64,000 bases of DNA from Kitasatospora sp. NA04385 (GCF_013364235.1 NZ_CP054919.1:1404145-1468144), one strand, 5' to 3'. Shown: positions 16,920 to 30,906, counted from the stretch's first letter. A program made the numbers and translations. The notes: generated from the sequence alone by a model not told the origin.

Positions 16920-17006
16920 TCAGCTGCGACACATTCGACGGCCGCACATGCGCGACTCACCTGCCGGCGTCGCGCCGGTGGGGATGCATGTCGTCGTCGT
17001 GGTCAT
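16920..17006 (-). CDS. Candidate Cys/Met-rich leader peptide upstream of metNIQ
   Basis: A 28-codon frame from ATG 17006 to TGA, beginning MTTTTTCIPTGATPAG and ending ESRMCGRRMCRS. Two methionines and two cysteines are packed into the last nine residues just before the stop. This is the arrangement expected of an attenuator peptide that senses charged Met or Cys tRNA. It ends 193 bases before metN, with hairpin-forming sequence between. Short Cys-rich upstream peptides before sulfur-metabolism genes are known in actinobacteria. The Shine-Dalgarno site is weak, so translation is not assured. An upstream AT-richer stretch (about 17015-17050) may hold the promoter. Confidence 0.5.
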   Translation of the reverse strand: MTTTTTCIPTGATPAGESRMCGRRMCRS

Positions 17007-17113
17007 GGAACCCAGTAAATCAGACAATTGGTCCACGTCCCAATTCTCGGGACATGCCGTCCGCAATGCGGACACGACCCTTGCCGCGCAAGGGATGCGG
17101 CGCCGGGAACACC

Positions 17114-17148
17114 GCGGCGCCCGACCCCTCGTGCGGGTCGGGCGCCGC
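17114..17148 (-). terminator. Terminator after the GNAT gene
   Basis: Perfect 14-bp stem GCGGCGCCCGACCC / GGGTCGGGCGCCGC with a 7-base loop, 25 bases past the stop. It insulates the metN leader from the upstream gene. Confidence 0.85.
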
Positions 17149-17173
17149 GCTGCGGCTCTCGGGCGCTCGGTCT

Positions 17174-17668
17174 TCAGGCCGCCAGCGTGGTCGCGACCGG
17201 CTTGGACAGCGTCACGATCGACAGCCGGCGGGACACCTCGCGCACCTCGGTCTCCCGGTAGCCGAGCCTGCGGTACAGCCGCAGGTTGCCCAGGCTGCGG
17301 TGGCCGGTGAACAGCTCGAAGCCGCCCACCGCGCCGTCGGCGGCCAGCTGCGTCTCCAGCGCCTCCAGCAGGCGGCGGCCCAGGCCGTGCCGCTGCATCC
17401 GCGGGTGCACCACCAGCCGGCCGATCTGGCCCACGCCGTTGCCGTCCACCCAGCCGCGGACGCTGCCCACGACCTCGTCGCCGAGCCGGGCCACCAGCAC
17501 CCGGTGCTCGGACATCTCGGCCTTCAGGCTCTCCAGGCTCTGGGTCAGCGGTTCCAGCGTCCAGTCGCCGTACAGTTCTGCTTCGCTCTGGTAACCGAGG
17601 TACTGGAGCTTGAGGATCTGCTCCGCCTCTTCCGGTCGTGCCGCTGCGATGATCACACTCATGCCCAT
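17174..17668 (-). CDS. GNAT family N-acetyltransferase
   Basis: A 164-residue GNAT. The core is present in order: VLVARLGDEVVGSVRGWVDG, IGRLVVHPRMQRHGLGRRLL (motif A, acetyl-CoA binding Q/R-x-x-G-x-G/R) and ELFTGHRSLGNLRLYRRLGY (motif B with Asn and Tyr). Start is ATG 17668 or 17662. The substrate is unknown. It is followed by a strong terminator, so it is a single-gene unit placed before metNIQ. The 286 bases upstream show no further gene. Confidence 0.85.
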   Translation of the reverse strand: MGMSVIIAAARPEEAEQILKLQYLGYQSEAELYGDWTLEPLTQSLESLKAEMSEHRVLVARLGDEVVGSVRGWVDGNGVGQIGRLVVHPRMQRHGLGRRLLEALETQLAADGAVGGFELFTGHRSLGNLRLYRRLGYRETEVREVSRRLSIVTLSKPVATTLAA

Positions 17669-17954
17669 GTGCGGGGGCCTCCATCGTTAAGTGCCCGGCG
17701 CGTGCGAGTGAGGGTCCTGCACCGGTTCCTGTCCGAGGTGTGCCCGGACGGGGATCGGCCCGGCCCGGGAAAAGCGCGACGCGCCCCGCCGGACGGTGGT
17801 CCGGACAGCCGGGACTGACGCGCTCACGCTCAGTATCCGGGCAGTCGGGCGACCGTCAAGAGAGACGTTCGCCACCGCTCTACCCAGACGCCAGCCGTTC
17901 TCAACCTCCCCGACGCCCGACGTGGCGAGCGTCACGCCCCCGCGGGCCGCGCCG

Positions 17955-19319
17955 TCACCCGCTCGGCCGGATGTTCTGGTTGACCCGGAACAGGTTCGCC
18001 GGGTCGTACCGGTCCTTCAGCGCCACCAGCCGCTCGTACTTCGCCAGCCCGTACGCCTCCACCACCCGGGCCTGCCCCTCCCGGCCCATCAGGTTCACGT
18101 ACGCCCCGCCCGAGGAGAACGGGCGCATCGCCTCCCAGCACCCCCGCACCCACGCCGTGTGCGGCTCCGCCGGGCCCTCGGTCCACCGGCTCGCCGCGTT
18201 CAGCAGGTACGGCGCCGCCCGGTGGGTGTACGCGGTGTCCTCCGGCCCCACCCGGGCCACCGCCCCGCCCAGGAACGCCAGTTGCACGTGCGCGCCCGGG
18301 CCCGGCATCGCCTCGACCTGCTCGGCCAGCCGGCCGATCGCCGCCCCGTCCAGCACCGACAGGAACTCCGAACGGCCGAAGTTCGCCGCCCCCGGCCCCC
18401 GGCCCGCGTCCAGCGCCTTCTGCCACAGCGCGTACGGCCGGGTCTGCACGGTGTCCACCAGCACCCCCGGCAGGGCGCGCAGCGGCGCCACCGCCTCCCG
18501 GCCCCGGTCGGCCCGGCCGGACCAGCACAGGCCGATCCGCAGCACCGTCCGGTCGGGCAGCTGCGGCACCCCGTGCGGGCGGCCGAACTCCACCCCCACC
18601 GTCAGGCCGTCCGGCGCCGCCGCCATGAAGTCCCGCACCTCGGCGAGGGTCTGCGCCAGCAGCTCCACCGGCAGGTACAGCGCCCCGCACAGCACGTGCG
18701 GGCCCACCCGGTGCAGCCGGTAGGTGAACGAGGTCACCACCCCGAAGTTGCCGCCGCCGCCGCGCAGCCCCGCGAACAGCTCCGGGTGCGCGGCCGCGCT
18801 CGCCGTCAGCAACCGCCCCTCGGCGGTCACCACGTCCGCCTCCAGCAGATTGTCGCAGGTCAGCCCGTACGCCCGGGCCAGCCAGCCCACTCCCCCACCG
18901 AGCGTCACGCCCGCGATGCCCGCCCCCGAGTACGGCGCGCCCGGCGTCGCCAGGTCGAACGCCTGCGTCTCGTGGTCGAACGCCCCCCAGGTCACCCCCG
19001 GCTGCGCCCGCGCGAGCCGGCGGGCCGGGTCCACCCGGACGCCGCGCAGCCGGGACAGGTCGATCAGCAGGCCGCCGTCGCAGGTGCCGAGCCCGGCCAG
19101 GCCGTGGCCCGCGCCGCGGACCCCCGCGAACAGGCCGTGCTCCCGGGCCACCGCGACGGCCTGCAGCACGTCGGCGACGCCGGTGCACCGGGCGATCACC
19201 TCGGGGCGCCGGTCCACCGCGCCGTTCCACACCGCCCGGGCCGCGTCGTACTCCTCGTCCCCGGGCACCACGACCTCGCCCCGGAACCCCTCGGCCAGCG
19301 CGGCGGCTGCTTTGGACAT
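17955..19319 (-). CDS. FAD-binding oxidoreductase, BBE family
   Basis: A 454-residue flavoprotein of the berberine-bridge-enzyme type. The PCMH FAD-binding domain covers about residues 30-205, with GVRGAGHGLAGLGTCDGGLL (the His of this motif normally carries covalent FAD), AGVTLGGGVGWLARAYGLTC and GLRGGGGNFGVVTSFTYRL. The C-terminal BBE motif ends KYERLVALKDRYDPANLFRV and NQNIRP. Such enzymes oxidise alcohols, sugars or amines with oxygen as acceptor, often in secondary metabolism. There is no biosynthetic neighbour here to suggest a substrate. ATG 19319 is used because the frame further upstream runs through the tandem repeat array. No export signal is seen. Confidence 0.88.
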   Translation of the reverse strand: MSKAAAALAEGFRGEVVVPGDEEYDAARAVWNGAVDRRPEVIARCTGVADVLQAVAVAREHGLFAGVRGAGHGLAGLGTCDGGLLIDLSRLRGVRVDPARRLARAQPGVTWGAFDHETQAFDLATPGAPYSGAGIAGVTLGGGVGWLARAYGLTCDNLLEADVVTAEGRLLTASAAAHPELFAGLRGGGGNFGVVTSFTYRLHRVGPHVLCGALYLPVELLAQTLAEVRDFMAAAPDGLTVGVEFGRPHGVPQLPDRTVLRIGLCWSGRADRGREAVAPLRALPGVLVDTVQTRPYALWQKALDAGRGPGAANFGRSEFLSVLDGAAIGRLAEQVEAMPGPGAHVQLAFLGGAVARVGPEDTAYTHRAAPYLLNAASRWTEGPAEPHTAWVRGCWEAMRPFSSGGAYVNLMGREGQARVVEAYGLAKYERLVALKDRYDPANLFRVNQNIRPSG

Positions 19320-19345
19320 GGATCCAGCGTAGGCCGGAAGGCGGG

Positions 19346-19490
19346 CGGGGGCCCGGGGAACTGCCGGCGGACGGGCATGCACCACCAGGGGGCCCGGGGA
19401 ACTGTCGGCGGACGGGCATGCACCACCAGGGGGCCGGGGAACTGTCGGCGGACGGGCATGCACCACTAGGGGCCCGGGGAACGGCGGGGC
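19346..19490. repeat. Tandem array of a ~41-bp GC-rich repeat
   Basis: Three and a half head-to-tail copies with starts near 19351, 19392, 19432 and 19472. The unit begins GGCCCGGGGAACTGYCGGC, continues with GGACGGGCATGCACCACCAG, and has a period of 40-41 bases. The last, partial copy runs into a longer element shared with 46986-47033 and 52269-52316. The copies are contiguous with no unique spacers, so this is not a CRISPR. It sits just upstream of the FAD oxidase start. Confidence 0.85.
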
Positions 19491-19550
19491 CGTGCTGCTG
19501 GTGGCCGGAGCCCATCGGAGTGTCCGTGCTGCTGCGTGCCGTAACAGGAA
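19471..19550. repeat. Dispersed intergenic repeat, copy A
   Basis: Begins GGCCCGGGGAACGGCGGG, followed by CCGTGCTGCTG and GGCCGGAGCCCA, and ends near GCTGCGTGCCGTAACAG. The first 48 bases match 46986-47033 with six differences by hand count. The two ends also match the copy at 52269-52316. Function is unknown. Confidence 0.7.
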
Positions 19551-19643
19551 CCAGAAGCAGATGCGCGCCACGGCAGTGCACCGTCAGCAGACCCGGGCTC
19601 GCCGTTCCCCGAGCCCCTGGCGGTGCTCTCTCTTCGCCGTTCT

Positions 19644-19669
19644 CAGCCGAGCCCCTGACGGGGCTCTGC
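19644..19669 (-). terminator. argH terminator
   Basis: Hairpin with core GAGCCCC-TGAC-GGGGCTC directly at the end of argH. A degenerate second copy of the same sequence precedes it near 19608-19630. Confidence 0.6.
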
Positions 19670-21184
<1,515 letters not shown>

Positions 21185-22378
21185 TCAGGCCAGGTCGCGG
21201 CGGGCGGCGATCTTCGAGGACATGCCGAAGATCTCGATGAAGCCCTTGGACATGGACTGGTCGAAGGTGTCGCCGGTGTCGTAGGTGGCGAGGTTGAAGT
21301 CGTACAGCGACCGGTCCGACTTGCGGCCGTTGACCACCGCGCGGCCGCCGTGCAGGACCATCCGGATCTCGCCGGAGACGTGCTGGTTGGCCTCGTTGAC
21401 GAAGCCGTCCAGGGCGCGCTTGAGCGGGGAGAACCACAGGCCGTCGTAGACCAGCTCGGCCCAGCGCTGCTCGACCTGCCGCTTGTAGCGGGCGAGTTCG
21501 CGCTCGACGGTGACGTTCTCCAGGGCCTGGTGGGCGGTGATCAGGGCGATCGCGCCGGGGGCCTCGTAGATCTCGCGGGACTTGATGCCGACCAGGCGGT
21601 CCTCGACCATGTCGAGGCGGCCGATGCCCTGGGCGCCGGCCCGCTTGTTCAGCTCCTCGATGGCCTGGAGCACGGTGACCTTGCGGCCGTCGATCGCGAC
21701 CGGGACGCCGGCCTCGAAGGTGATGACGACCTCGTCGGCCTCGCGCGCGGCGGCCGGGTCCTGGGTGTACTCGTAGACGTCCTCGATCGGGGCGTTCCAG
21801 ATGTCTTCCAGGAAGCCGGTCTCGACGGCGCGGCCGAAGACGTTCTGGTCGATCGAGTACGGGTTCTTCTTGGTGGTGACGATCGGGAGGTTCTTGGCCT
21901 CGGCGAAGGCGATCGCCTTGTCGCGGGTCATCGCGTAGTCGCGGACCGGGGCGATGCACTTCAGGCTCGGGGCCAGCGACTGGATGCCGACCTCGAAGCG
22001 GACCTGGTCGTTGCCCTTGCCGGTGCAGCCGTGGGCGACGGTGGTGGCGCCGTGCTTCTGGGCGGCGGCGACCAGGTGCTTGACGATCACCGGGCGGGAG
22101 AGCGCGGAGACCAGCGGGTACTGGCCCTGGTACAGGGCGTTGGCCTTGAGGGCCGGCAGGCAGTACTCGTCGGCGAACTCGTCGCGGGCGTCGGCGACCT
22201 CGGCCTCGACGGCGCCGCAGTCGAGCGCGCGCTGGCGGATGACCTCCAGGTCCTCGCCGCCCTGGCCGACGTCGACGGCGACGGCGATGACCTCGGCGCC
22301 GGTCTCCTCGGCGATCCAGCCGATGCAGACGGACGTGTCCAGACCGCCCGAGTAGGCGAGTACGACGCGCTCAGTCAC
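21185..22378 (-). CDS. argG: Argininosuccinate synthase
   Basis: A 397-residue enzyme that joins citrulline and aspartate with ATP. The N-terminal ATP-pyrophosphatase loop is [16 protein letters not shown]. Further blocks are [17 protein letters not shown] and [23 protein letters not shown] 22378 is preferred because GGAGA lies seven bases ahead; the in-frame ATG 22390 has no such site. Two ArgR-box-like dyads lie 40-75 bases upstream of the start, so repression by ArgR with arginine is expected. It is followed closely by argH. Confidence 0.96.
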   Translation of the reverse strand: MTERVVLAYSGGLDTSVCIGWIAEETGAEVIAVAVDVGQGGEDLEVIRQRALDCGAVEAEVADARDEFADEYCLPALKANALYQGQYPLVSALSRPVIVKHLVAAAQKHGATTVAHGCTGKGNDQVRFEVGIQSLAPSLKCIAPVRDYAMTRDKAIAFAEAKNLPIVTTKKNPYSIDQNVFGRAVETGFLEDIWNAPIEDVYEYTQDPAAAREADEVVITFEAGVPVAIDGRKVTVLQAIEELNKRAGAQGIGRLDMVEDRLVGIKSREIYEAPGAIALITAHQALENVTVERELARYKRQVEQRWAELVYDGLWFSPLKRALDGFVNEANQHVSGEIRMVLHGGRAVVNGRKSDRSLYDFNLATYDTGDTFDQSMSKGFIEIFGMSSKIAARRDLA

Positions 22379-22416
22379 GGCTATCTCCATTCACAAACAC
22401 AGGTTCCATGCGGCGT

Positions 22417-22454
22417 TAGGCATAAGTATGCACCACCGCGTATGAGTTCACAAA
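22417..22454 (-). promoter_or_regulatory. Tandem ArgR (ARG) boxes before argG
   Basis: Two imperfect dyads read on the minus strand as TGTGAACTCATACGC and TGCATACTTATGCC, about 20 bases centre to centre. They resemble the TGCATA-TATGCA-like boxes known for streptomycete ArgR. They lie just before argG and are the only AT-rich stretch there. Confidence 0.65.
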
Positions 22455-22489
22455 CCAGTACCGCACGGCGGGTTTAGAACGGCCGGGAA

Positions 22490-23041
22490 CTACTGCGACT
22501 TGGCCTGGGCGAGTTGCATCAGGTGGTCGGCGAGCGCCTGCCCGCCGGCCGCGTCGCGGCTGATCAGCAGCACGGTGTCGTCGCCCGCGATGGTGCCGAG
22601 GATCTCGAACACCTCGGCGGTGTCGATCGCCGAGGCCAGGAACTGGGCCGCGCCCGGCGGGGTGCGCAGCACCACCAGGTTGCCGGAGGCGGTGGCGGAG
22701 ACCATCAGCTCGCCCGCCAGCCGGGCCATCCGGGCCTCGCTGGCGGACTCGCCCATGGGCGCCCGGGGGGTGCGGTCGCCGCCCTCGGCCGGGACGGCGT
22801 AGATGAGCGCGCCGTCCCGGTTGCGGATCTTCACCGCTCCGAGCTCGTCCAGGTCCCGGGAGAGGGTGGCCTGGGTGACCACGAGTCCGTCGTCGGCGAG
22901 CAGCTTGGCGAGCTGGCTCTGCGAGCGGACGGGCTGACGGGTCAGCAGGTCCACGATCCGCCGGTGGCGCGCGGTGCGGGTCTGCGGGACCTGCGGCGTG
23001 GGGCCGGTGGCGGGGGTCGTGGGCTCGGGGCGTTCGGTCAT
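22490..23041 (-). CDS. argR: Arginine repressor
   Basis: A 183-residue regulator. The N-terminal winged helix contains [20 protein letters not shown] followed by [15 protein letters not shown], the diagnostic ArgR DNA-recognition block. The C-terminal oligomerisation and arginine-binding domain ends [19 protein letters not shown], with the paired Asp residues that hold arginine. A hexamer binds ARG boxes before argC and argG. It is the last gene of argCJBDR, 25 bases after argD, with AGGAGA ten bases upstream of ATG 23041, so it is autoregulated with the operon. Confidence 0.95.
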   Translation of the reverse strand: MTERPEPTTPATGPTPQVPQTRTARHRRIVDLLTRQPVRSQSQLAKLLADDGLVVTQATLSRDLDELGAVKIRNRDGALIYAVPAEGGDRTPRAPMGESASEARMARLAGELMVSATASGNLVVLRTPPGAAQFLASAIDTAEVFEILGTIAGDDTVLLISRDAAGGQALADHLMQLAQAKSQ

Positions 23042-23066
23042 AACTGATGATTCTCCTGAAGGACGC

Positions 23067-24266
23067 TCAGCTGGTCGCGCCGGGGGCGGCTTCGCGGACC
23101 GTCCGGAGGATCTCGGGCAGTGCGGCGAGGAAGCCGTCGGCCTGCTCCTCGGTCAGCACCAGCGGCGGGACCAGCCGGACGGCGTCCGCGACGGCGGCGT
23201 TGACCAGGAAGCCCGCCTCCTGCGCGGCGGCCTGGACCTGCCCGGCGACCGGCTCGGTGAGCACGATGCCCAGCAGCAGGCCCTTGCCCCGGACGTGGTC
23301 GACCAGCGGGTCGCCGATCGCCTCGATGCCGGTGCGCAGCCGCTCGCCGAGCTTGGCGGCGTGCTCCAGCAGGCCCTGCTCCTCGATGGTGCGCAGCACG
23401 GCGAGGCCGGCCGAGGCGACCACCGGGTTGCCGCCGAAGGTGGTGCCGTGGTGGCCGGGGCCGAGCAGGTCGGCGGCCGGGCCGAAGGCGAGCACGGCGC
23501 CGATCGGCAGGCCGCCGCCGAGGCCCTTGGCGAGGGTGACGACGTCGGGGTCGACGCCCTCGTACGCCTGGTGGGCGAACCAGTGGCCGGTGCGGCCGGT
23601 GCCGGTCTGGATCTCGTCCAGGACCAGCAGGGTGCCGGTGGCCCGGGTGATCTCGCGGGCGGCCCGCAGGTAGCCGTCGGGGAGCGGGATCGCGCCGTTC
23701 TCGCCCTGGATCGGCTCCAGGAAGACGGCGGCGGTGTCGGTGGTGACGGCGGCGCGCAGGGCCTCGACGTCGCCGAACGGGACGTAGCTGACGTCGCCGG
23801 GCAGCGGCTTGAACGGTTCCTGCTTGCCGGGCTGGGCGGTGAGCGCGAGGGCGCCCATGGTCCGGCCGTGGAAGGCGCCCTGGAGCGAGACCAGGTGGGT
23901 GCGGCCGGTCAGCCGGGAGATCTTGAAGGCGGCCTCGTTGGCCTCGGTGCCGGAGTTGCAGAAGAAGACCTTGCCCGGGCGGCCGGCCAGCTCGATCAGC
24001 TTCTCAGCGAGTTCGATCGTCGGCTCGGCCGTGAACAGGTTGGAGACGTGGCCCAGGGTGGTGAGCTGCTCCGTGACCGCCGCGACGATCGCGGGGTGGG
24101 CGGTGCCCAGCGCGTTGACCGCGATGCCGCCGACCAGGTCGAGGTACTGCTTGCCGTCGGCGTCCCACAGCAGCGAGCCCTCACCGCGCACCAGCGGGAT
24201 CCGCGGGGTGCCGTAGTTGTTCATCAGGCTGTGCTTGTACCGCTCGATGATGGCGTCGTTGCTCAT
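23067..24266 (-). CDS. argD: Acetylornithine aminotransferase
   Basis: A 399-residue class III PLP aminotransferase converting N-acetylglutamate semialdehyde and glutamate to N-acetylornithine. Visible blocks are [54 protein letters not shown] and [15 protein letters not shown], in which Lys forms the Schiff base. Its ATG overlaps the argB stop as ATGA, giving translational coupling. It precedes argR. In many actinobacteria the same enzyme can also serve lysine synthesis; that cannot be judged here. Confidence 0.95.
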   Translation of the reverse strand: MSNDAIIERYKHSLMNNYGTPRIPLVRGEGSLLWDADGKQYLDLVGGIAVNALGTAHPAIVAAVTEQLTTLGHVSNLFTAEPTIELAEKLIELAGRPGKVFFCNSGTEANEAAFKISRLTGRTHLVSLQGAFHGRTMGALALTAQPGKQEPFKPLPGDVSYVPFGDVEALRAAVTTDTAAVFLEPIQGENGAIPLPDGYLRAAREITRATGTLLVLDEIQTGTGRTGHWFAHQAYEGVDPDVVTLAKGLGGGLPIGAVLAFGPAADLLGPGHHGTTFGGNPVVASAGLAVLRTIEEQGLLEHAAKLGERLRTGIEAIGDPLVDHVRGKGLLLGIVLTEPVAGQVQAAAQEAGFLVNAAVADAVRLVPPLVLTEEQADGFLAALPEILRTVREAAPGATS

Positions 24267-25195
24267 GCCAGGCCCCCCAGTACGGTGCTCTCGTCGTCCG
24301 GCACGACCATGGTGCCGATGCCCTCGTCGGTGAAGATCTCCAGCAGCAGGCTGTGCTGGACGCGGCCGTCCAGGACGCGGGCGGTGCCCACGCCGGAGCG
24401 GACGGCGCGCAGGCAGCCCTCCATCTTGGGGAGCATGCCGGAGGCCAGGGTGGGGAGCATCTCCTCCAGCTCGCTGGCGTTCAGCTGGCTGATCACGTCG
24501 TCGGAGTCCGGCCAGTCCTTGTAGAGGCCCTCGACGTCGGTGAGCACGACCAGCATCTCGGCGCCGAGCGCGACCGCCATCGCGGCGGCGGCGGTGTCGG
24601 CGTTGATGTTGTAGACGTGGCCGTCGGTGCCGCGGGCGATCGAGGAGATCACCGGGATGCGGCCGTCGGCGATCAGCGCCTTCACGGCGCCGGCCTCGAT
24701 GTTGACGATGTCGCCGACCAGGCCGATGTCGACCTGCTCGCCGTCGACCACGGCGTAGCGCTTGGCGGCGGTCATGGTGTGGGCGTCCTCGCCGGTCATG
24801 CCGACGGCGAACGGGCCGTGCGTGTTGAGCAGGCCGACCAGTTCGCGCTGGACCTGCCCGGCGAGCACCATCCGGACCACGTCCATGGTCTCGGGGGTGG
24901 TGACGCGCAGGCCGGCGGTGAAGGAGGACTCCAGGCCGAGCCGGTCGAGCTGGGCGCTGATCTGCGGGCCGCCGCCGTGCACGACGACGGGGTGCAGGCC
25001 GGCGAACCGGAGGAAGACGACGTCCTGGGCGAACGCGGCCTTGAGGTCCTCGTCGACCATGGCGTTGCCGCCGAACTTGATGACCACGGTCTTGCCGTGG
25101 AAGCGCTCCAGCCAGGGCAGCGCCTCGATCAGGGTGCGGGCCTTGGGCAGGGCGGCGTTGCTGCGGGCCTGTTCGCCCTTGGGTGCGATCTGCAT
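24263..25195 (-). CDS. argB: Acetylglutamate kinase
   Basis: A 310-residue amino-acid kinase phosphorylating N-acetylglutamate, usually the feedback-inhibited step. Motifs: [20 protein letters not shown] (phosphate-binding Lys), [20 protein letters not shown] and [19 protein letters not shown]. The N-terminal extension of about 20 residues ([18 protein letters not shown]), forming a helix, fits arginine-sensitive hexameric enzymes. It lies 24 bases after argJ and overlaps argD by four. Confidence 0.95.
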   Translation of the reverse strand: MQIAPKGEQARSNAALPKARTLIEALPWLERFHGKTVVIKFGGNAMVDEDLKAAFAQDVVFLRFAGLHPVVVHGGGPQISAQLDRLGLESSFTAGLRVTTPETMDVVRMVLAGQVQRELVGLLNTHGPFAVGMTGEDAHTMTAAKRYAVVDGEQVDIGLVGDIVNIEAGAVKALIADGRIPVISSIARGTDGHVYNINADTAAAAMAVALGAEMLVVLTDVEGLYKDWPDSDDVISQLNASELEEMLPTLASGMLPKMEGCLRAVRSGVGTARVLDGRVQHSLLLEIFTDEGIGTMVVPDDESTVLGGLA

Positions 25196-25219
25196 GGCGG
25201 TGGGACGACCCCCCTCGGG

Positions 25220-28742
<3,523 letters not shown>

Positions 28743-28790
28743 CGAGCACCCGGACGGCCCCCGGCCCGGCCGTGTGCGAACATCGCGGGC

Positions 28791-29318
28791 ATGCCTGCCA
28801 GCACCTCCGCCGCGGCCGTGGAGTCGCACGTCCGCGCCTTCTTCGCCGGCCACCCCGTCCGCTCCACCACCCCCGTCCCTGGCTCCGGACTCCGGATCCT
28901 CACCGCCGGACCGGGGCCGCGCGGCGCGGGGTGGTCGTACGTGACGGCCGGGTGCGGGGCGGTGGAGTTCGTGCTGTGCGGGACGGCGGACGACCCGCGG
29001 TTCGCCGAACTCCTCGGCGCGGTGGCGGGCTACCACGCCACCCACCGCCTGGACGTCGAGCACAGTTTGCCGATCGGCGAACCGTGGCTGCCCGGCTCCG
29101 CCTGCGACCACCTGCTGGTCAGCCTGCCCTACCTGCACGGCCCGGAGCTGGAACACTGCCCGCTGCCGGACGGCGGGCACGCCCGCGTCCTGTGGCTGCT
29201 CCCCATCACGGCCGCCGAAGCGGCGTTCCGGCGCACGCACGGCCACGAGGCGCTGGAGCGGCTCTTCGACGAACCCGGGATCGACCCGCTGGACCCGCGC
29301 CGCCCGTCGGTGGTGTGA
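28791..29318 (+). CDS. Suppressor of fused (SUFU) domain protein
   Basis: A 175-residue bacterial SUFU-like protein. The diagnostic C-terminal half reads DHLLVSLPYLHGPELEHCPL, VLWLLPITAAEAAFRRTHGH, then EALERLFDEPGIDPLDPRRP. Bacterial members are thought to act as immunity proteins of polymorphic toxin systems or as generic protein binders. No toxin gene is visible next to it. It follows the beta-propeller gene by 48 bases in the same direction and may share its transcript. Confidence 0.85.
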   Translation: MPASTSAAAVESHVRAFFAGHPVRSTTPVPGSGLRILTAGPGPRGAGWSYVTAGCGAVEFVLCGTADDPRFAELLGAVAGYHATHRLDVEHSLPIGEPWLPGSACDHLLVSLPYLHGPELEHCPLPDGGHARVLWLLPITAAEAAFRRTHGHEALERLFDEPGIDPLDPRRPSVV

Positions 29319-29357
29319 GCCGACTGCCCTGCGGTGAAGGCGAGTTGACGCAAAGTC

Positions 29358-29566
29358 GGATGAAGGCGCGGCGGCGCGGATCGCGGCGGCGAGCAGGCGG
29401 GGGCCGGTGACGTGGGCGGTGCGGCCCTGGCCGGGGAGGGCGGTGGCGGGGGCGGCGAGGGTGTGCCGGAGGTGCCGGGGGCTGGTGGCGCCCTCCAGCA
29501 GGGTGGTGGGCAGCGCGAGGCGGCGGTAGCGGTCGGTGCCGGGGCCGAGGGCGTCGAGGTCGACTG
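29358..29566 (-). pseudogene. Remnant of an alpha/beta-hydrolase C-terminus
   Basis: On the minus strand one frame reads DRYRRLALPTTLLEGATSP, RHLRHTLAAPATALPG, then GQGRTAHVTGPRLLAAAIR. This resembles the last 60 residues of an alpha/beta hydrolase: the strand before the acid, 'LEG..SP', and the catalytic-His region normally GQGHxAH. The His appears changed to Arg and a segment before GQG is missing. No N-terminal part, no start and no proper stop are present. It abuts a second broken gene on the other strand, suggesting an old deletion junction near 29560. Confidence 0.4.
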
Positions 29567-29895
29567 GGCGGGGGCGGAGGCCCGGCTGGGGACGCGGCTG
29601 CCGCACGGCTACCGGCTGCTGGTGGAGCGCTTCGGGGCAGGGTCGTTCGAGGACCTCGCGCTGCTGGTGCCGGAGGCGCCGGACCCGCTGCTGGACCTGG
29701 AGCGGAACGCGGCGCAACTGGCCGTACCGGCGGCCGGGTGGCCCGGCCGGCCAGTACCTGTTCCGGCTGTTCACCGGCCGCCGCCCGAGCGCGTACGCCG
29801 GGGGGCCGCCGCCGGTCCGCTTCCGACCCGCGCAGGCCGCGCCGGGGGAGGACGAGGAGGGATTCGAGGGCTGGAGTCCCGACCCGCACTGGTGA
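29560..29895 (+). pseudogene. Frameshifted SMI1/KNR4-like gene fragment
   Basis: One frame gives VDWAGAEARLGTRLPHGYRL, LVERFGAGSFEDLALLVPEA and PDPLLDLERNAAQL, typical of the start of SMI1/KNR4 (SUKH) proteins. The protein-like sequence then continues in another frame (GQYLFRLFTGRRPSAYAGGP, ending GFEGWSPDPHW) after about 29740. No sensible start codon or upstream region exists. A frameshift or sequencing error inside a short SUKH-type immunity protein gene would explain this. A SUFU-domain gene of similar immunity flavour lies just upstream. Confidence 0.45.
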
Positions 29896-29907
29896 GTCGG
29901 CGTCCCG

Positions 29908-30906
29908 TCAGGCGCCCGCGTCCGCGTCCGTGGAGGCGCGGACGACGAGTTGCGGGGCGAAGCGTTCGACGTTCTCGGCGCGGTCGGCGGCCGGGCCCTG
30001 GAGCAGGGTGAGGGCGCGTTCGGCCATGTCGGTGAGCGGGTGGCGGATGGAGGTGATCGGGGGGTCGAGGAGTTCGAGCAGCTCGGTGTCGTCGAAGCCG
30101 GTGACCGCGATCTCGCCGGGGACGGAGACCGCCGAGCGCTGCAGGGTGCTCACCAGGCCGACGGCGAGGACGTCCGCGCCGCAGACGACGGCGTCGACCT
30201 CGGCGCGGCGTTCGGCGATCCGGCGGCCGGCGGTGCGGCCGGCGTCGGTGGTGAAGCTGGGCAGCAGGACGGTGGCGGCGTCGGCGCCGCGGGCGGCGGT
30301 GAACGCGGCGAGTCGTTCGGCGCCGGAGGAGGAGCCCTGGTCGGCGGCGACCAGGGCGATCCGGCGGCGGCCGAGGCCGTCCAGGTGGTCGAGGAGCAGG
30401 CCCATCGCGGCGGCGTTGTCGAGCGTGACGGCGACGGTGCCGGAGCCGTGCGCCCAGCGGTCGAACAGCACCACGGGGGCGCGTCCGGCGGCGGCCCGGA
30501 CCGCGGCTCCGGAGGCGGCGGCGGAGACCGGGACGACCAGCAGCCCGTCCACCCGTCCGCCGAGCAGGGTCTCGATCTGCTCGGCCTCGATGGCGGGCGA
30601 GTTCGCCGCGTCGGAGACGACCAGCTGTCCGCCGGCCGCCCGGACCTGCTGGGCGATGGCGTCGGCGAGCTGGACGAAGTAGGGGTTGGCGAGCGAGGGG
30701 ACGACCACGCCGACGGTGCCGGTGGTGCCGGTGCGCAGCGCCCGCGCGGAGTGGTTGGTGCGGTAGCCGAGCCGCTGGGCGGCCTCCTCGACGCGCCGGG
30801 CGAGGTCGGGGTCGACGTTGCGCGGGGTGCCGGCCAGGACGCGCGAGGCGGTGGCCCGGGAGACGCCGGCGGCGGCGGCCACGTCGAGGAGTCGGGGCGC
30901 TGTCAC
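29908..30906 (-). CDS. LacI family transcriptional regulator
   Basis: A 332-residue regulator. Residues 3-25, RLLDVAAAAGVSRATASRVL, form the helix-turn-helix, followed by the hinge (AAQRLGYRTNHSARALRTG). The periplasmic-binding-protein-like sensor domain begins TVGVVVPSLANPYFVQLADA and ends FDDTELLELLDPPITSIRHP. The start GTG 30906 has GGAGG 7-8 bases upstream. It is divergent from the ribokinase gene, and an 18-bp perfect palindrome lies between them. It is therefore the likely repressor of the ribokinase / monooxygenase / flavin cluster. The inducer could be ribose, ribose phosphate or a flavin product; this is inference. Confidence 0.9.
   Translation of the reverse strand: MTAPRLLDVAAAAGVSRATASRVLAGTPRNVDPDLARRVEEAAQRLGYRTNHSARALRTGTTGTVGVVVPSLANPYFVQLADAIAQQVRAAGGQLVVSDAANSPAIEAEQIETLLGGRVDGLLVVPVSAAASGAAVRAAAGRAPVVLFDRWAHGSGTVAVTLDNAAAMGLLLDHLDGLGRRRIALVAADQGSSSGAERLAAFTAARGADAATVLLPSFTTDAGRTAGRRIAERRAEVDAVVCGADVLAVGLVSTLQRSAVSVPGEIAVTGFDDTELLELLDPPITSIRHPLTDMAERALTLLQGPAADRAENVERFAPQLVVRASTDADAGA

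Noticed and set aside
16728..17113. SAM-I or SAM-IV riboswitch upstream of metN
   Set aside because: The conserved GAGGGA and GGCAACC-like elements are absent on the minus strand; the short leader peptide is a better candidate.
16312..17310. A plus-strand open frame across metN and its leader
   Set aside because: It is antisense to metN, and its product is Arg/Ser-rich without any family pattern.
19346..19490. Possible CRISPR array from the regular 41-base repeats
   Set aside because: Units are directly adjacent without unique spacers, and no cas genes are in the window.
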